From Nesterenkonia sp. Act20 (GTDB taxonomy: Bacteria > Actinomycetota > Actinomycetes > Actinomycetales > Micrococcaceae), in contig NZ_JADPQH010000001.1 in the NCBI RefSeq assembly GCF_019173455.1, positions 1,642,391 to 1,706,390 on the forward strand: DNA of 64,000 nt, in the 5' to 3' direction. The position numbers and the translations under genes were made by a program. Shown piece by piece: positions 26,404 to 36,749 of this stretch (its first letter is position 1; every line of letters starts with the position of its first letter). The notes beneath the pieces were generated by a model. That model was not told where the DNA came from. It saw only the letters and a list, made by a program, of their open reading frames with translations, and searched no databases.

Positions 26404-26961
26404 ATGCCTCACACCGCAGACACCCCTGCCCAGAACTCCACCGAGTCCTCTTCGACCTCGGAGCGAGTTGAGATCCGCACGCCCACTGTGGAGGACGGCA
26501 CCTCGCTCTGGCGACTCGCCGCCGGCACGGGCGTCCTGGACGTGAACACCCCCTACGCCTACATCCTGTGGACCCGGGACTTCGCCGAGACGTCGGTGAT
26601 CGCAGAGGTCGACGGAGAGCCCGCGGGATTCATCTCCGGGTACCGCCGACCCGATGCCCCAGAGACGCTGTTCATCTGGCAGGTGGCGGTGGACTCACGC
26701 TTCCGGGGACGCCGCCTCGCGTCGCGGATGCTCACCACACTGGTGGAATCGGTCGCACCCCAGCGCCTGGAGACCACGATCACGTCGGACAATGCTGCAT
26801 CGATCGCGCTGTTCACCGGCCTCGCCCGCGATCAGGGTGCCGAGATCACCACCACCACGTTCTTCACCGAGAAGCACTTCCCCTCAGCTCAGGAATCCGG
26901 GGAGGAGCACGCCCCCGAGGACCTCTACACGGTGGCTCCGCTCGGCTCCCGCACCGACTGA
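26404..26961 (+). CDS. ectA: L-2,4-diaminobutyrate N-acetyltransferase
   Basis: Second step of ectoine synthesis: acetylates diaminobutyrate. 185 aa, GNAT fold with IRTPTVEDGTSLWRLAAGTGVLDVN (split at about residue 25), GFISGYRRPD, and the acetyl-CoA loop DSRFRGRRLASRML. ATG 26404 follows TGGAGA; the frame extends upstream to 26329 but without homology. First gene of ectABC. Confidence 0.95.
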   Translation: MPHTADTPAQNSTESSSTSERVEIRTPTVEDGTSLWRLAAGTGVLDVNTPYAYILWTRDFAETSVIAEVDGEPAGFISGYRRPDAPETLFIWQVAVDSRFRGRRLASRMLTTLVESVAPQRLETTITSDNAASIALFTGLARDQGAEITTTTFFTEKHFPSAQESGEEHAPEDLYTVAPLGSRTD

Positions 26962-27021
26962 GCATCACCTCCACGAACTTCCAGCACGACTTCCCCGAAA
27001 CCTAAGGAATCGATAAGCACC

Positions 27022-28308
27022 ATGCCTACAGATATCTTCGAAACTCGCGAATCCCAGGTCCGCAGCTACTGCAAGAACTGGCCCGCGACCTTCGCCAAGG
27101 CATCGGGCCCCTACCAGTGGACCGAGGACGGCACCCGCTACCTGGATTTCTTCTCCGGAGCCGGCGCGCTGAACTACGGCCACAACCACCCCGAACTTCG
27201 CGATCTGATCGTGGACTACGTGGCCAATGACGGTGTCACCCACTCGATGGACATGAAGACCCCGGCCAAACGCCACTTCCTGGAAACCTTTGAGCGCGTC
27301 ATTCTGGAACCCCGCAAGCTGGACTACAAGGTCATGTTCCCCGGCCCTACAGGCACCAACACTGTGGAGGCTGCCCTGAAGCTGGCCCGCAAGGTCACCG
27401 GCCGGCAGCACATCCTGTCCTTCACGAACGCCTTCCACGGCATGACGCTGGGCGCACTCTCGGTCACGGGCAACTCGATGAAGCGTCGCGGTGCCGGCAT
27501 TCCGCTGACGAACTCCTCGAAGATCCCTTATGACGACTATTTCGACGGCGATATGCCTGACTTCCTGTGGCTGGAGAAGATCCTTGAGGACTCCGGCTCC
27601 GGCGTGGACAAGCCCGCAGCGGTGATCGTGGAGACGGTCCAGGGCGAGGGTGGACTCAACGCAGCACGCATGGACTGGCTGAAGTCCCTGGCGTCCCTGC
27701 TGCGTCGACACAAGATCCTGCTGATCGTCGACGACGTCCAGGCAGGCTGCGGACGCACCGGCAAGTTCTTCTCCTTCGAGGAGGCCGGTCTCTACCCGGA
27801 CATCGTCTGCGTCTCCAAGTCGATCTCCGGCTATGGCCTCGCTATGGCGCTGACCCTCTTCAAGCCCGAACTGGACGTCTGGGAGGGCGGCGAGCACAAC
27901 GGCACCTTCCGTGGGAACAACCTCGCCTTCGTCACCGCAGCGCGCGCGCTGGAGCTCTTCTGGGCCGATGACAGCTTCGAGAACCAGCTCGCCGAGCGCA
28001 TCACCGAGCTCCATGACGGCCTGGAGAAGATCGCCGAGCACGTCCCCGGCGCCTCGATCCGCGGACGCGGCTTCCTCACCGGTATCCACTTCCCCAACCC
28101 GGACACCGCTGGCAAGACCGCGGCAGAGGCCTATAAGCGCAACCTGCTGGTGGAGACCTCCGGTCCGCAGGATGAGGTCCTCAAGCTCATGCCGGCACTG
28201 AACATCGAGTCCGAGGACCTGCAGAAGGGCCTCGCGATCGTCGAGGAGTCCCTGCTGGCGGCCACCGGCAACCTCGGTGAGCCCTCCCGGCTGCGCGCAC
28301 CCCGCTGA
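27022..28308 (+). CDS. ectB: Diaminobutyrate-2-oxoglutarate transaminase
   Basis: PLP-dependent class III aminotransferase of 428 aa that makes L-2,4-diaminobutyrate from aspartate semialdehyde, the first step of ectoine synthesis. Visible: [32 protein letters not shown] for cofactor phosphate, [17 protein letters not shown], and the Schiff-base Lys in [12 protein letters not shown]. Located 60 bases after ectA with TAAGGA upstream. Confidence 0.97.
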   Translation: MPTDIFETRESQVRSYCKNWPATFAKASGPYQWTEDGTRYLDFFSGAGALNYGHNHPELRDLIVDYVANDGVTHSMDMKTPAKRHFLETFERVILEPRKLDYKVMFPGPTGTNTVEAALKLARKVTGRQHILSFTNAFHGMTLGALSVTGNSMKRRGAGIPLTNSSKIPYDDYFDGDMPDFLWLEKILEDSGSGVDKPAAVIVETVQGEGGLNAARMDWLKSLASLLRRHKILLIVDDVQAGCGRTGKFFSFEEAGLYPDIVCVSKSISGYGLAMALTLFKPELDVWEGGEHNGTFRGNNLAFVTAARALELFWADDSFENQLAERITELHDGLEKIAEHVPGASIRGRGFLTGIHFPNPDTAGKTAAEAYKRNLLVETSGPQDEVLKLMPALNIESEDLQKGLAIVEESLLAATGNLGEPSRLRAPR

Positions 28309-28366
28309 ACCTGCTCTCGGAGCTACTGAGCCCCTCATTATTGACAGCCACTGATCGGAGATCTGC

Positions 28367-28765
28367 GTGTACACGATGAACATCGACACCCTCAACGGCA
28401 CGGACCGCGACATCCAGCAGGAGAACTGGCGCTCGCGCCGCATGGTTCTGGCCAAGGAGAAGGTGGGCTTCTCTTTGCATGAGACCACCCTCTACACCGG
28501 CACCACCAATGAGTTCTGGTATGCCAACCATGTGGAGGCCGTCTACTGCGTGGGCGGCAAGGGAACCCTGACCGACCTCGAGACCGGGGAGGAGTACGCC
28601 ATCACCGACGGCTTCCTCTACATGCTCGACGGCCAGGAGAAGCACCGCGTCGAGGTTGAAGAAGAGATCCGCGTGGTCTGCGTCTTCAACCCCCCGGTCA
28701 CCGGCCGTGAGGTCCACGACGAGAACGGCGTCTACCCCCTGATCATCGAGGACGAGACCGCCTGA
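28367..28765 (+). CDS. ectC: L-ectoine synthase
   Basis: Cupin enzyme of 132 aa that cyclises N-gamma-acetyl-diaminobutyrate to ectoine. Begins at GTG ([16 protein letters not shown]) with CGGAG 8 bases upstream. Cupin signatures include [16 protein letters not shown] and [11 protein letters not shown]. No ectD hydroxylase follows, so from this operon the cell makes ectoine and not hydroxyectoine. Confidence 0.96.
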   Translation: MYTMNIDTLNGTDRDIQQENWRSRRMVLAKEKVGFSLHETTLYTGTTNEFWYANHVEAVYCVGGKGTLTDLETGEEYAITDGFLYMLDGQEKHRVEVEEEIRVVCVFNPPVTGREVHDENGVYPLIIEDETA

Positions 28766-28808
28766 TCTGCTGAACGGCTGAGCCTTCGCTGCGCTGAGCC
28801 GCAACGTC

Positions 28809-28869
28809 CGACGGCGCCCCTCACCTTCTCCCCGGAAGACACCGTGGAGCAGGTGGGCGGGCGCCGTCG
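28809..28869 (+). terminator. Candidate terminator after ectC
   Basis: Imperfect long hairpin with CGACGGCGCCC/GGGCGCCGTCG at the base and TCACCT/AGGTGG towards the loop, 44 bases after the ectC stop. Confidence 0.5.
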
Positions 28870-28922
28870 TCGTCTCTGCTGGCAGCTTGCGGCCGCGCCT
28901 GGTTTGGACTTCTCCGGCCTGT

Positions 28923-28938
28923 TGTGATGTGATTCAGC
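28923..28938. promoter_or_regulatory. CRP/GlxR-like site ahead of the ABC ATPase gene
   Basis: TGTGATGTGATTCAGC resembles the TGTGA-N6-TCACA pattern and matches 13 of 16 bases of the xylanase-leader site. Further TGTGAC/GTCACA half-sites occur at 28944-28975. The region lies 95 bases upstream of the start codon. Confidence 0.35.
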
Positions 28939-29033
28939 TGACATGTGACCCACAGCACGTGGGGAACTGTCACACAATCACCTTCACAACGGATCGTCGG
29001 GCACGTACCTGCCCGTGAAAGGGACATATCACC

Positions 29034-30182
<1,149 letters not shown>

Positions 30183-30319
30183 TCACAGGGCTGCCGTCCA
30201 GCCGGTGCTCAGCAAAACCCCCGTAGAGTGAAGAACATCGCTCACGGGAACCTGTCATCGACTGACGGGTTCGTCACTTCAGCGACATCGACGTCGACGA
30301 CAGAAAGGAACGGGCCATT

Positions 30320-30394
30320 ATGCATAAGTCAGTACTGCCAATCAGCTTGACTACAATCCTGCTCATCGTGATCATCGTCATCCTGGTGACCTGA
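30320..30394 (+). CDS. Tiny membrane peptide (24 aa)
   Basis: ATG with AAAGGAACGG upstream opens a 24-codon frame ending in TGA. After MHKSVLPISLTT the remainder (ILLIVIIVILVT) is a single Ile/Val/Leu membrane helix. A strong terminator follows 21 bases after the stop, so the unit looks like a complete small transcript. Function is unknown. An inverted repeat (GAACCTGTCA/TGACGGGTTC, about 30249-30273) lies in the presumed leader. Not a recognised CydX, although the cyd genes lie convergently. Confidence 0.6.
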   Translation: MHKSVLPISLTTILLIVIIVILVT

Positions 30395-30414
30395 TCCACA
30401 GAGACCAGCAGCAA

Positions 30415-30454
30415 CAGGAGGGCGTGATCCGAACATTCGGGTCACGCCCTCCTG
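30415..30454. terminator. Bidirectional terminator between the small peptide gene and cydC
   Basis: CAGGAGGGCGTGA/TCACGCCCTCCTG stem extended by an inner TCCGAA/TTCGGG arm and a short loop. It is placed to end both the plus-strand small transcript and the minus-strand cyd operon (cydC stops at 30470). Confidence 0.8.
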
Positions 30455-30469
30455 CTATGCCCACTGCTG

Positions 30470-32275
30470 TCATGCCCGGTGAAGCTGCAGCGATGCATTG
30501 ATCAGCCGGTCCGGCACCGGAGTGTGCGAGAACAGCACCACGCTGCGCCGGGGACCGGTGGCGCCCAGCAGCTCTTCGAGCATCTGCGCGGCGGTCTCCG
30601 GATCCACATGAGCAGTCGGCTCGTCCAAGATCAGGATCCGCGCCCCAGAGAGCAGACCGCGGGCGACAGCGATGCGCTGCGCCTGACCTCCCGAGATCAA
30701 GTCCCCGAACATGCCCACGGGAGTCTGCAGACCGTGACGAGTCTGCGCCCAGTCCCAGAGTCCGACGGCGCGCAGCACCTGCTCGAGCTCCGCATCCTGC
30801 GCCGCCTCCGGACCACCGGGATGGGCGAGCGCCAGATTCGCGCGCAAACTGGAGTCAAAGATGTGCGCCTGCTGCTCGATCAGACAGACCTCCCGGCGCA
30901 GCTGCTCGGGACTCCAGCCCGTCACATCCTCACCTGCCACCCGGTACCGACCCTCGAGGGCCAGGAATCCGGTGAGCCCGAGTGCCAGCGCGGTCTTGCC
31001 CACACCGCTGGGTCCGGTGATGAGCAGGTTCTCCCCAGGAAGCAGCCGCGCCGAGAGGGGCGCCCCCACCGGGGCATCGCTCTCGGGCCACCGCACGGTG
31101 ACATCGCGCAGCTCCAGTGTCGGCACGGCGTCGGCAGAGAAGTCTGCAAGAACCTCCGAGCCGGAGGTGGGCGCCATCTGGGCATGCGGTCGCTGCTCGT
31201 CCGCCGGCAGCTGCGGCTGCAGGGTCAGCGGCTGATCCTGAGCCGGGCCCGGCGGCGCCGGCTCTGGCGCGATCTCCGCGATTCTGCGCGCGTGGGTGAG
31301 CACGCGCCGTCGTGCACTCCACGCCAGCGGCACCGCTGCCGCCAGTTCGAAGACCGCGAGCGGAATCAGCGCCAGCGTCACCAGCACAGCCGGGTCCACC
31401 TCGCCGAAGCCCAGCGCGACGTCAGGGCCCAGGGGCACCGCGGCCTGCAGGGTGGGGCCGGTGATCAGCAGCGCTGCCAGCACCGCCGCACCCGTCCCGG
31501 CTGAGAAGACCGCTGCGAGGAGGCCGGCCCCGCGCGCACCGATCAGCGCCTCCCGGCGCAGCCTGGCGTCGAGCTCCGCGACCTTCTGCAGCTGAGCGTC
31601 CACGGCGTCGTAGGCGATCAGCACGTCGAGCTCACTGACGAGATCCACGACCTCATCGGCAAGGTCTCCGCGCAGCTGTGCAGTGCGCCGCTCGGCGCCC
31701 ACGGTCAGCGTCTCGGTCACCAGGGTTCCCAGCACGAGGGTGAGCAGCAGCAGTCCCGCGAGCGCCAGGGCGAAGAGCGGCGAGAACCAGAGCACGGCGA
31801 GAAGCGTCAGCCCGACCACGGTCAGGGACGAGGTCAGCGGCTGGATCACTCGGGTGGGCAGATCCACCAGTCCGTCCACATCGCGGATCACCCGGGTGAG
31901 CAGATCTCCGCGTCGTCGTGGGCCCAGCTTCACCGGGGCGAGCGGCTCAAGCCGCGAGAACGCGTCCCCCCGGACCTCGCCCAGGGCCCGGAAGGCGGCG
32001 TCGTGGGTGCTCAGCCGTTCGAGGTAGCGGAAGAAGCCGCGGGAGAGGGCGAAGGTGCGCACCGCGACCACGAGCAGCCCCAGGTAGAGGATCGGTGGCT
32101 GTTCGGCGGCTCGGGTGATCAGGTATGCGGAGCTGCCCAGCAGCAGCACTGCGCTGAGTCCGGAGAGGATCCCGAAGATCAGCCCCGGGGCCATGGCTCG
32201 CCAGGAGGGTCGTGAGGCCGCCAGCAGGCTTCGCGCCTGTCGCTGTGGGTTCTGCTCTGCCGTTCCGGCGGTCAT
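30470..32275 (-). CDS. cydC: Thiol reductant ABC exporter subunit CydC
   Basis: 601-aa half-transporter: six membrane helices (about 25-320), then an ATPase domain with Walker A GPSGVGKTAL, signature ISGGQAQR and Walker B ILILDEPTAHVD. With CydD it exports glutathione or cysteine (in actinobacteria, another thiol) and supports haem insertion into cytochrome bd. A Pro/Ala/Gln-rich linker of about 45 residues precedes the ATPase. ATGA overlap with cydD. Confidence 0.93.
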   Translation of the reverse strand: MTAGTAEQNPQRQARSLLAASRPSWRAMAPGLIFGILSGLSAVLLLGSSAYLITRAAEQPPILYLGLLVVAVRTFALSRGFFRYLERLSTHDAAFRALGEVRGDAFSRLEPLAPVKLGPRRRGDLLTRVIRDVDGLVDLPTRVIQPLTSSLTVVGLTLLAVLWFSPLFALALAGLLLLTLVLGTLVTETLTVGAERRTAQLRGDLADEVVDLVSELDVLIAYDAVDAQLQKVAELDARLRREALIGARGAGLLAAVFSAGTGAAVLAALLITGPTLQAAVPLGPDVALGFGEVDPAVLVTLALIPLAVFELAAAVPLAWSARRRVLTHARRIAEIAPEPAPPGPAQDQPLTLQPQLPADEQRPHAQMAPTSGSEVLADFSADAVPTLELRDVTVRWPESDAPVGAPLSARLLPGENLLITGPSGVGKTALALGLTGFLALEGRYRVAGEDVTGWSPEQLRREVCLIEQQAHIFDSSLRANLALAHPGGPEAAQDAELEQVLRAVGLWDWAQTRHGLQTPVGMFGDLISGGQAQRIAVARGLLSGARILILDEPTAHVDPETAAQMLEELLGATGPRRSVVLFSHTPVPDRLINASLQLHRA

Positions 32276-33993
32276 CTCGGGGCCCCCACATACGCCGGAC
32301 TCAGCTCCACCAGGTGGTCTGCCGCCTCACGCATGGTCTGGTGGTGGCTGATGACCAGGACCGTGCGGCCGGCGGCGGCCTCGCCGCGCAGAGTGTGGAT
32401 CAGCTGCTCCTCGGTTCGGGCGTCCAGGGCGGCGCTGGGCTCGTCCAGCAGCAGAATGGGACAGTCCAGGCTGCGAACCCGGAACAATGCCCGTGCGATC
32501 GCTGCTCGGTGCGCCTGGCCTCCGGAGAGCCCCGCCCCACGCACTCCGAGCCGGTGGTCGAGCTGGACGTGGAGTCCGATGTCGTCGAGCACCTCTCGGG
32601 TGAGATCCGGGTTTCTGGGCTGGTCCATCGCGATGTTCTCCTCCACCGTCCCGCTGCGCAGGCCATGTCGCTGACCGCTCCAGGCGATGAGCTCGCGTCG
32701 CTGCGGACCCGCGAGCCGCGAGGTCGCACCGAGGCTGCCATGCGGCTGGAGAAGGATCTCGCCGCGGCTGGGAAGAAACCCCATGATCGCCTCGAACAGG
32801 GAGGTCTTCCCGATCCCGCTGGGACCGGTGATCACCGTGAGCTCCCCGGCGCGTGCCCGCAGGTCCACGCCCTGGAGCACGTCGGTCTCTCCGCGACGCA
32901 CCTGAAGCCCGCTGATGACCAGATCCATGGGGACTCCGCGCAGAGCGGCCACCGGCGTGGGGCTCTCCCCGGCGGGTGGACCCTGGTGAGCAGCGGCGTC
33001 GTCGAGGATCTCGAAGACGTCCTCGGCGGCGGCCACACCCTCGGCGGCCGCGTGGTAGTTGGCTCCGACCTGGCGCAGCGGGGCGTAGGCCTCCGGGACG
33101 ATGAGCAGCACGAAGAGACCCACGGCGAGGTCCATCTGCCCGTCGATCAGTCGGATGCCCACGGAGACGGCCACCAGGGCCACCGACAGGCTCGCCGCGA
33201 GTTCGAGCACGAACCCGGAGAGGAAGCTGATCCGCAGGACCTTCATCGTGCTGCGGCGGTGCTGGTCGGAGATCTCGCGCAGATTCCCACGTTGGCGATG
33301 CGCTCGGTTGAAGACCTTCAGGGTGGACAGCCCCTCCACGATGTCCAGGTAGGTGCGGGAGAGCCGGTCAAGACGCCTCCACTGCTGCTGCTGGGCTGCC
33401 TGGGTGGAGAGGCCGATGAGCGCCATGAACACCGGAATCAGCGGCAGGGTCAGCGCGACGATCACCGCAGTGGTCAGGTCCTGGGAGGCCAGCACACCGA
33501 GGTGAAGCGGGATGGCCAGAATGGTGAGCACCAGCTGCGGAAGGTAGCGGGAGAAATAAGAATCCAGCGCGTCGAGCCCGGAGCCCAGCACCGTGACAAC
33601 ATGGGCGCTGTCGCGGGAGCGCGGGGAGGCCTCACCTGCAGCCACGGAATCCGCGAGCGCCCGGGTGGCGCGCCGGCGCAGCTGGCTCTTGGCCTTCACC
33701 GCTGCCCGAGCTGCCGCGAACTCCACCGCCCAGGCCAGCGCCGCACGCCCGAGGACCACACCGCCCAGACCCAGCAGCGCCGGTGCCAGTTCGGCAAGCA
33801 GAGCCCCGCTGCCGGTGCCAGGCACCTCCCCGAGGATCCCCACCCAGGCTGCAGCGCGAGCAAGGATCGAAGCCAGCAGCCAGCTGAAGAGGATCACCAG
33901 TGTCACCTGCCCCAGCCCGAGCAGCGCCGCCAGAATGAGGAAGCTCCGTGACGCGGCGGCATAGCGGAGCAGGCGCGGATCAAGAGGTTTCAT
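32272..33993 (-). CDS. cydD: Thiol reductant ABC exporter subunit CydD
   Basis: 573 aa, six membrane helices followed by an ATPase domain with GPSGIGKTSLFE, LSGGQAHRAAIARAL and ILLLDEPSAALDA. The SYFSRYLPQL and STLKVFNRA motifs are typical of CydD. It starts 15 bases after the cydB stop and overlaps cydC, so it belongs to cydABDC. Confidence 0.94.
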   Translation of the reverse strand: MKPLDPRLLRYAAASRSFLILAALLGLGQVTLVILFSWLLASILARAAAWVGILGEVPGTGSGALLAELAPALLGLGGVVLGRAALAWAVEFAAARAAVKAKSQLRRRATRALADSVAAGEASPRSRDSAHVVTVLGSGLDALDSYFSRYLPQLVLTILAIPLHLGVLASQDLTTAVIVALTLPLIPVFMALIGLSTQAAQQQQWRRLDRLSRTYLDIVEGLSTLKVFNRAHRQRGNLREISDQHRRSTMKVLRISFLSGFVLELAASLSVALVAVSVGIRLIDGQMDLAVGLFVLLIVPEAYAPLRQVGANYHAAAEGVAAAEDVFEILDDAAAHQGPPAGESPTPVAALRGVPMDLVISGLQVRRGETDVLQGVDLRARAGELTVITGPSGIGKTSLFEAIMGFLPSRGEILLQPHGSLGATSRLAGPQRRELIAWSGQRHGLRSGTVEENIAMDQPRNPDLTREVLDDIGLHVQLDHRLGVRGAGLSGGQAHRAAIARALFRVRSLDCPILLLDEPSAALDARTEEQLIHTLRGEAAAGRTVLVISHHQTMREAADHLVELSPAYVGAPR

Positions 33994-34008
33994 AGTGACC
34001 GTCCGGGC

Positions 34009-35025
34009 TCAGTGCGCTGCCGCAGGGATATGGTCACGGCTGAGCCTGCGACGGAAGACCCAGTAGGTCCAGGCCTGGTACCCGATGACCAGCGGGGTCG
34101 TGATCAGCGCAACCCAGAGCATGACCCCGAGCGTGTACTCCGAGGAGCTCGCGTTGACGATGGTCAGCGTCCCGGCCGGCGTCGTCGTCGAGGGCATGAC
34201 ATTGGGGAAGAGCGAGACGAACAGTGTCGCCACGGCGGCCGCGATCGTCAGTGCCATGGCTGTGAAGGCGAATCCCTCGCGGCCGCGCAGGCTGAACAGC
34301 CCGGCCGCGATGAGTGAGCCTGCGGCGAGCCCGGCGAGCGCGATGATCCAGATCAGATGCGGCACCTGGATGTGCATCAGCACCGTCCAGAAGAGGAAGG
34401 TCGCGGCGACCGCAATGGTGGGCAGCATGAAACGCAGGATCATGGCACGTGCCCGGGCGCGGATCTCGCCCTCGGTCTTCAGCGCGATGAAGATCATCCC
34501 ATGCACCAGGCAGAGCAGCACCAGGGTGAGCCCGCCGAGCAGGCCATAGGGGTTGAGCAGGCCGAACAGCGAGATGGACACCTGGTGATCAGCGTCCATG
34601 GGGACTCCGCGCACGATGTTTGCGAAGGCCACCCCCCAGAGGAAGGCCGGCAGGAAGGAGCCGATGATGATCATCAGGTCGAACCGGGCGGCCCACTGGG
34701 GCTCTCTGCGCTGGTGCCGGTATTCGAAGCTCACGCCGCGCAGGATCAGCGCGAGCAGGATCAGCAGCAGCGGAAGGTAGAAGCCTGAGAAGAGGCTGGC
34801 GTACCACTCGGGGAAAGCGGCGAAGAGCACAGCGCCGGCGACGATGACCCAGGTCTCGTTGAGATCCCAGACGGGGCCGATGGTGTTGATCATGACGCGG
34901 CGGTCGGTGTCATCGCGGCCGAGCAGCGGCAGCGCCATGCCCACGCCGAAGTCGAACCCGTCGAGCACGAAGTAGCCTATGAAGAAGAAGGCCACCAGCG
35001 CGAACCAGATCTGTTCGATATCCAT
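34009..35025 (-). CDS. cydB: Cytochrome bd ubiquinol/menaquinol oxidase subunit II
   Basis: 338-aa membrane subunit with the N-terminal GYFVLDGFDFGVGMALPLL motif, GPVWDLNETWVIVAGAVLFAAFPEWY and eight or nine membrane segments. Partner of CydA in the high-affinity terminal oxidase. Lies 54 bases after cydA. Confidence 0.96.
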   Translation of the reverse strand: MDIEQIWFALVAFFFIGYFVLDGFDFGVGMALPLLGRDDTDRRVMINTIGPVWDLNETWVIVAGAVLFAAFPEWYASLFSGFYLPLLLILLALILRGVSFEYRHQRREPQWAARFDLMIIIGSFLPAFLWGVAFANIVRGVPMDADHQVSISLFGLLNPYGLLGGLTLVLLCLVHGMIFIALKTEGEIRARARAMILRFMLPTIAVAATFLFWTVLMHIQVPHLIWIIALAGLAAGSLIAAGLFSLRGREGFAFTAMALTIAAAVATLFVSLFPNVMPSTTTPAGTLTIVNASSSEYTLGVMLWVALITTPLVIGYQAWTYWVFRRRLSRDHIPAAAH

Positions 35026-35079
35026 CAGTGGATGTCCCTTCTGAACGCGTGGCGCGGTGTGTGGCTTGGCACGCGAGAC

Positions 35080-36498
35080 TCAGTAGACGATGGCAAGTGA
35101 GTCGGGCTCGGCATGGTCGTCCTCTCCCTGCGAGATCTCGGGGGGACCCTCCTGGGCCGCCTTGCGGATGAGCTTGAACTCGACCACCGCGAGAGTCCCG
35201 TAGATCGCGGTGAAGGCTGCCAGGGACAGCGCCACCTGCCAGCCTGCGACGTTCGGGGAGACCGCGGCCTCGGTCTTCATCAGGCCGAAGACGATCCATG
35301 GCTGCCGACCCATCTCGGTGAAGACCCAGCCCACCAGCGAAGCCATCATGGGCAGCGGAGCCGTCCAGATGAGCACCCGCCAGAGCCGGTCCTGGACCAG
35401 CGCCGAGCGCTGCGGAGCCTTGGCGCGGGTCATCCACAGCATCACCAGGGACACCAGCGCGGAGAAGACTCCCAGGCCGATCATCCACCGGAAGGCCCAG
35501 TAGGTGATCCAGATGATGGGTGAATAGTCCCCCGGCCCGAACTGCGTGACGTACTGTGCCTGCAGGTCGTTGATGCCCTCCACCTCACCGTTCATGGTGT
35601 GCGTGGACAGCAGCGAGAGCAGGTGTGGGATCCGGATCGAGAAGAGTTCGCTGGCACCGTCGGGGGTGCCCAGCGTGAAGATCGAGAAGCTGGCCGCGTT
35701 GGTCGTCTCATAGAGGCCTTCTGCGGCGGCCATCTTCATCGGCTGGGCGTCCACCATCGCCAGGGAGAGCTGGTCTCCAGAGAGCCCGACGCCCATGAAG
35801 GCCAGCACGTTGGTCCAGAGTCCGGCCTTCAGCGCAGTGCGCATGGTCTCGAGATGCTGGTTCCGGCGCAGGTGCCAGGCGGCGACGGCGATCATCACCG
35901 TGGCGGCGAACATGATCGCGGCCAGGATGGTGTGCGGGAAGGCCGCGAGCACCACGGGGTTGCTCAGCACCTCCCACAGGCTGGTCAGCTCCGCCCGGCC
36001 ACGCTCGGTGTTCATGGTGTACCCGACGGGGTTCTGCATGAACGCATTGGCGGCGAGGATGAAATACGCCGACATGGCGCTGGCGAAGAACACCATCCAG
36101 ATGCTCATCAGGTGCGCGAGCCGGGGAAGCTTGTCCCAGCCGAAGATCCACAGGCCGATGAAGGTCGCCTCGAGGAAGAAGGCTGCAAGCCCCTCGATCG
36201 CCAGCGGCGCCCCGAAGACGTCTCCCACGAAGCGGGAGTACTCCGACCAGTTCATGCCGAACTGGAACTCCTGGACGATCCCGGTGACCACTCCCATGGC
36301 GAAGTTGATCAGGAAGATCTTGCCGAAGAGCCGGGTGAGCCGGAGGTATTTCACGTCATGAGTGCGGTACCACGCGGTCTGCATGATCGCCGCCATCAGC
36401 GCCATGCCGATGGTGAGCGGGACGAAGATGAAGTGATAGAGCGTGGTCAGGCCGAACTGCCACCGGGCCAGGGCCAGCGGGTCGAAGAACTCTTCCAT
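35080..36498 (-). CDS. cydA: Cytochrome bd oxidase subunit I
   Basis: 472-aa quinol-oxidising subunit, short Q-loop type. Haem ligands are in the LARWQFGLTTLYHFIF (His at haem b595 site) and FGMNWSEYSRFVGDVFG segments; MQNPVGY and GWVFTEMGRQPWIVFG are further CydA hallmarks. ATG 36498 follows GAGG at good spacing; an in-frame GTG two codons earlier is less likely. It leads cydABDC and is preceded by tandem operators at 36637-36676. Confidence 0.96.
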   Translation of the reverse strand: MEEFFDPLALARWQFGLTTLYHFIFVPLTIGMALMAAIMQTAWYRTHDVKYLRLTRLFGKIFLINFAMGVVTGIVQEFQFGMNWSEYSRFVGDVFGAPLAIEGLAAFFLEATFIGLWIFGWDKLPRLAHLMSIWMVFFASAMSAYFILAANAFMQNPVGYTMNTERGRAELTSLWEVLSNPVVLAAFPHTILAAIMFAATVMIAVAAWHLRRNQHLETMRTALKAGLWTNVLAFMGVGLSGDQLSLAMVDAQPMKMAAAEGLYETTNAASFSIFTLGTPDGASELFSIRIPHLLSLLSTHTMNGEVEGINDLQAQYVTQFGPGDYSPIIWITYWAFRWMIGLGVFSALVSLVMLWMTRAKAPQRSALVQDRLWRVLIWTAPLPMMASLVGWVFTEMGRQPWIVFGLMKTEAAVSPNVAGWQVALSLAAFTAIYGTLAVVEFKLIRKAAQEGPPEISQGEDDHAEPDSLAIVY

Positions 36499-36635
36499 GC
36501 ACACTCACCTCAACAGCACGGGCGGGCATCCGCTGATGGGCGCCAGACCTGCGTCCGAGGGAGGTCCAGATTTCCTCAGGTGAGCTGGTCGTCCACGGAG
36601 GCTGTCGCGCTAGGTGCGACGTCCGCTGTGCCTGA

Positions 36636-36676
36636 ATTCTACGTCGTGTAGAAGAGTTCTTCTACACGACGTAGAA
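36636..36676 (-). promoter_or_regulatory. Tandem operator over the cydA promoter
   Basis: Two 17-base blocks, TTCTACGTCGTGTAGAA (36637-36653) and TTCTACACGACGTAGAA (36660-36676), are exact inverted copies separated by GAGTTC. Each block is itself a dyad, TTCTAC-N5-GTAGAA. A minus-strand -10 hexamer TAGAAT (36636-36641) sits on the first block, so a bound protein would occlude the polymerase. The CTAC-N5-GTAG spacing resembles BlaI/CopY-type operators; the regulator is not in the window. Confidence 0.7.
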
Positions 36677-36749
36677 AAGTGTGGCCAAGCACTCAATGCG
36701 CCGGCGCGGGAGCCGCGGGCAGCCCCGCGCCGGCCTTGCCACAGCGGGC

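Noticed and set aside
28766-29033. An ectD (ectoine hydroxylase) gene following ectC
   Set aside because: No dioxygenase frame exists there; the next gene is a sugar ABC ATPase.
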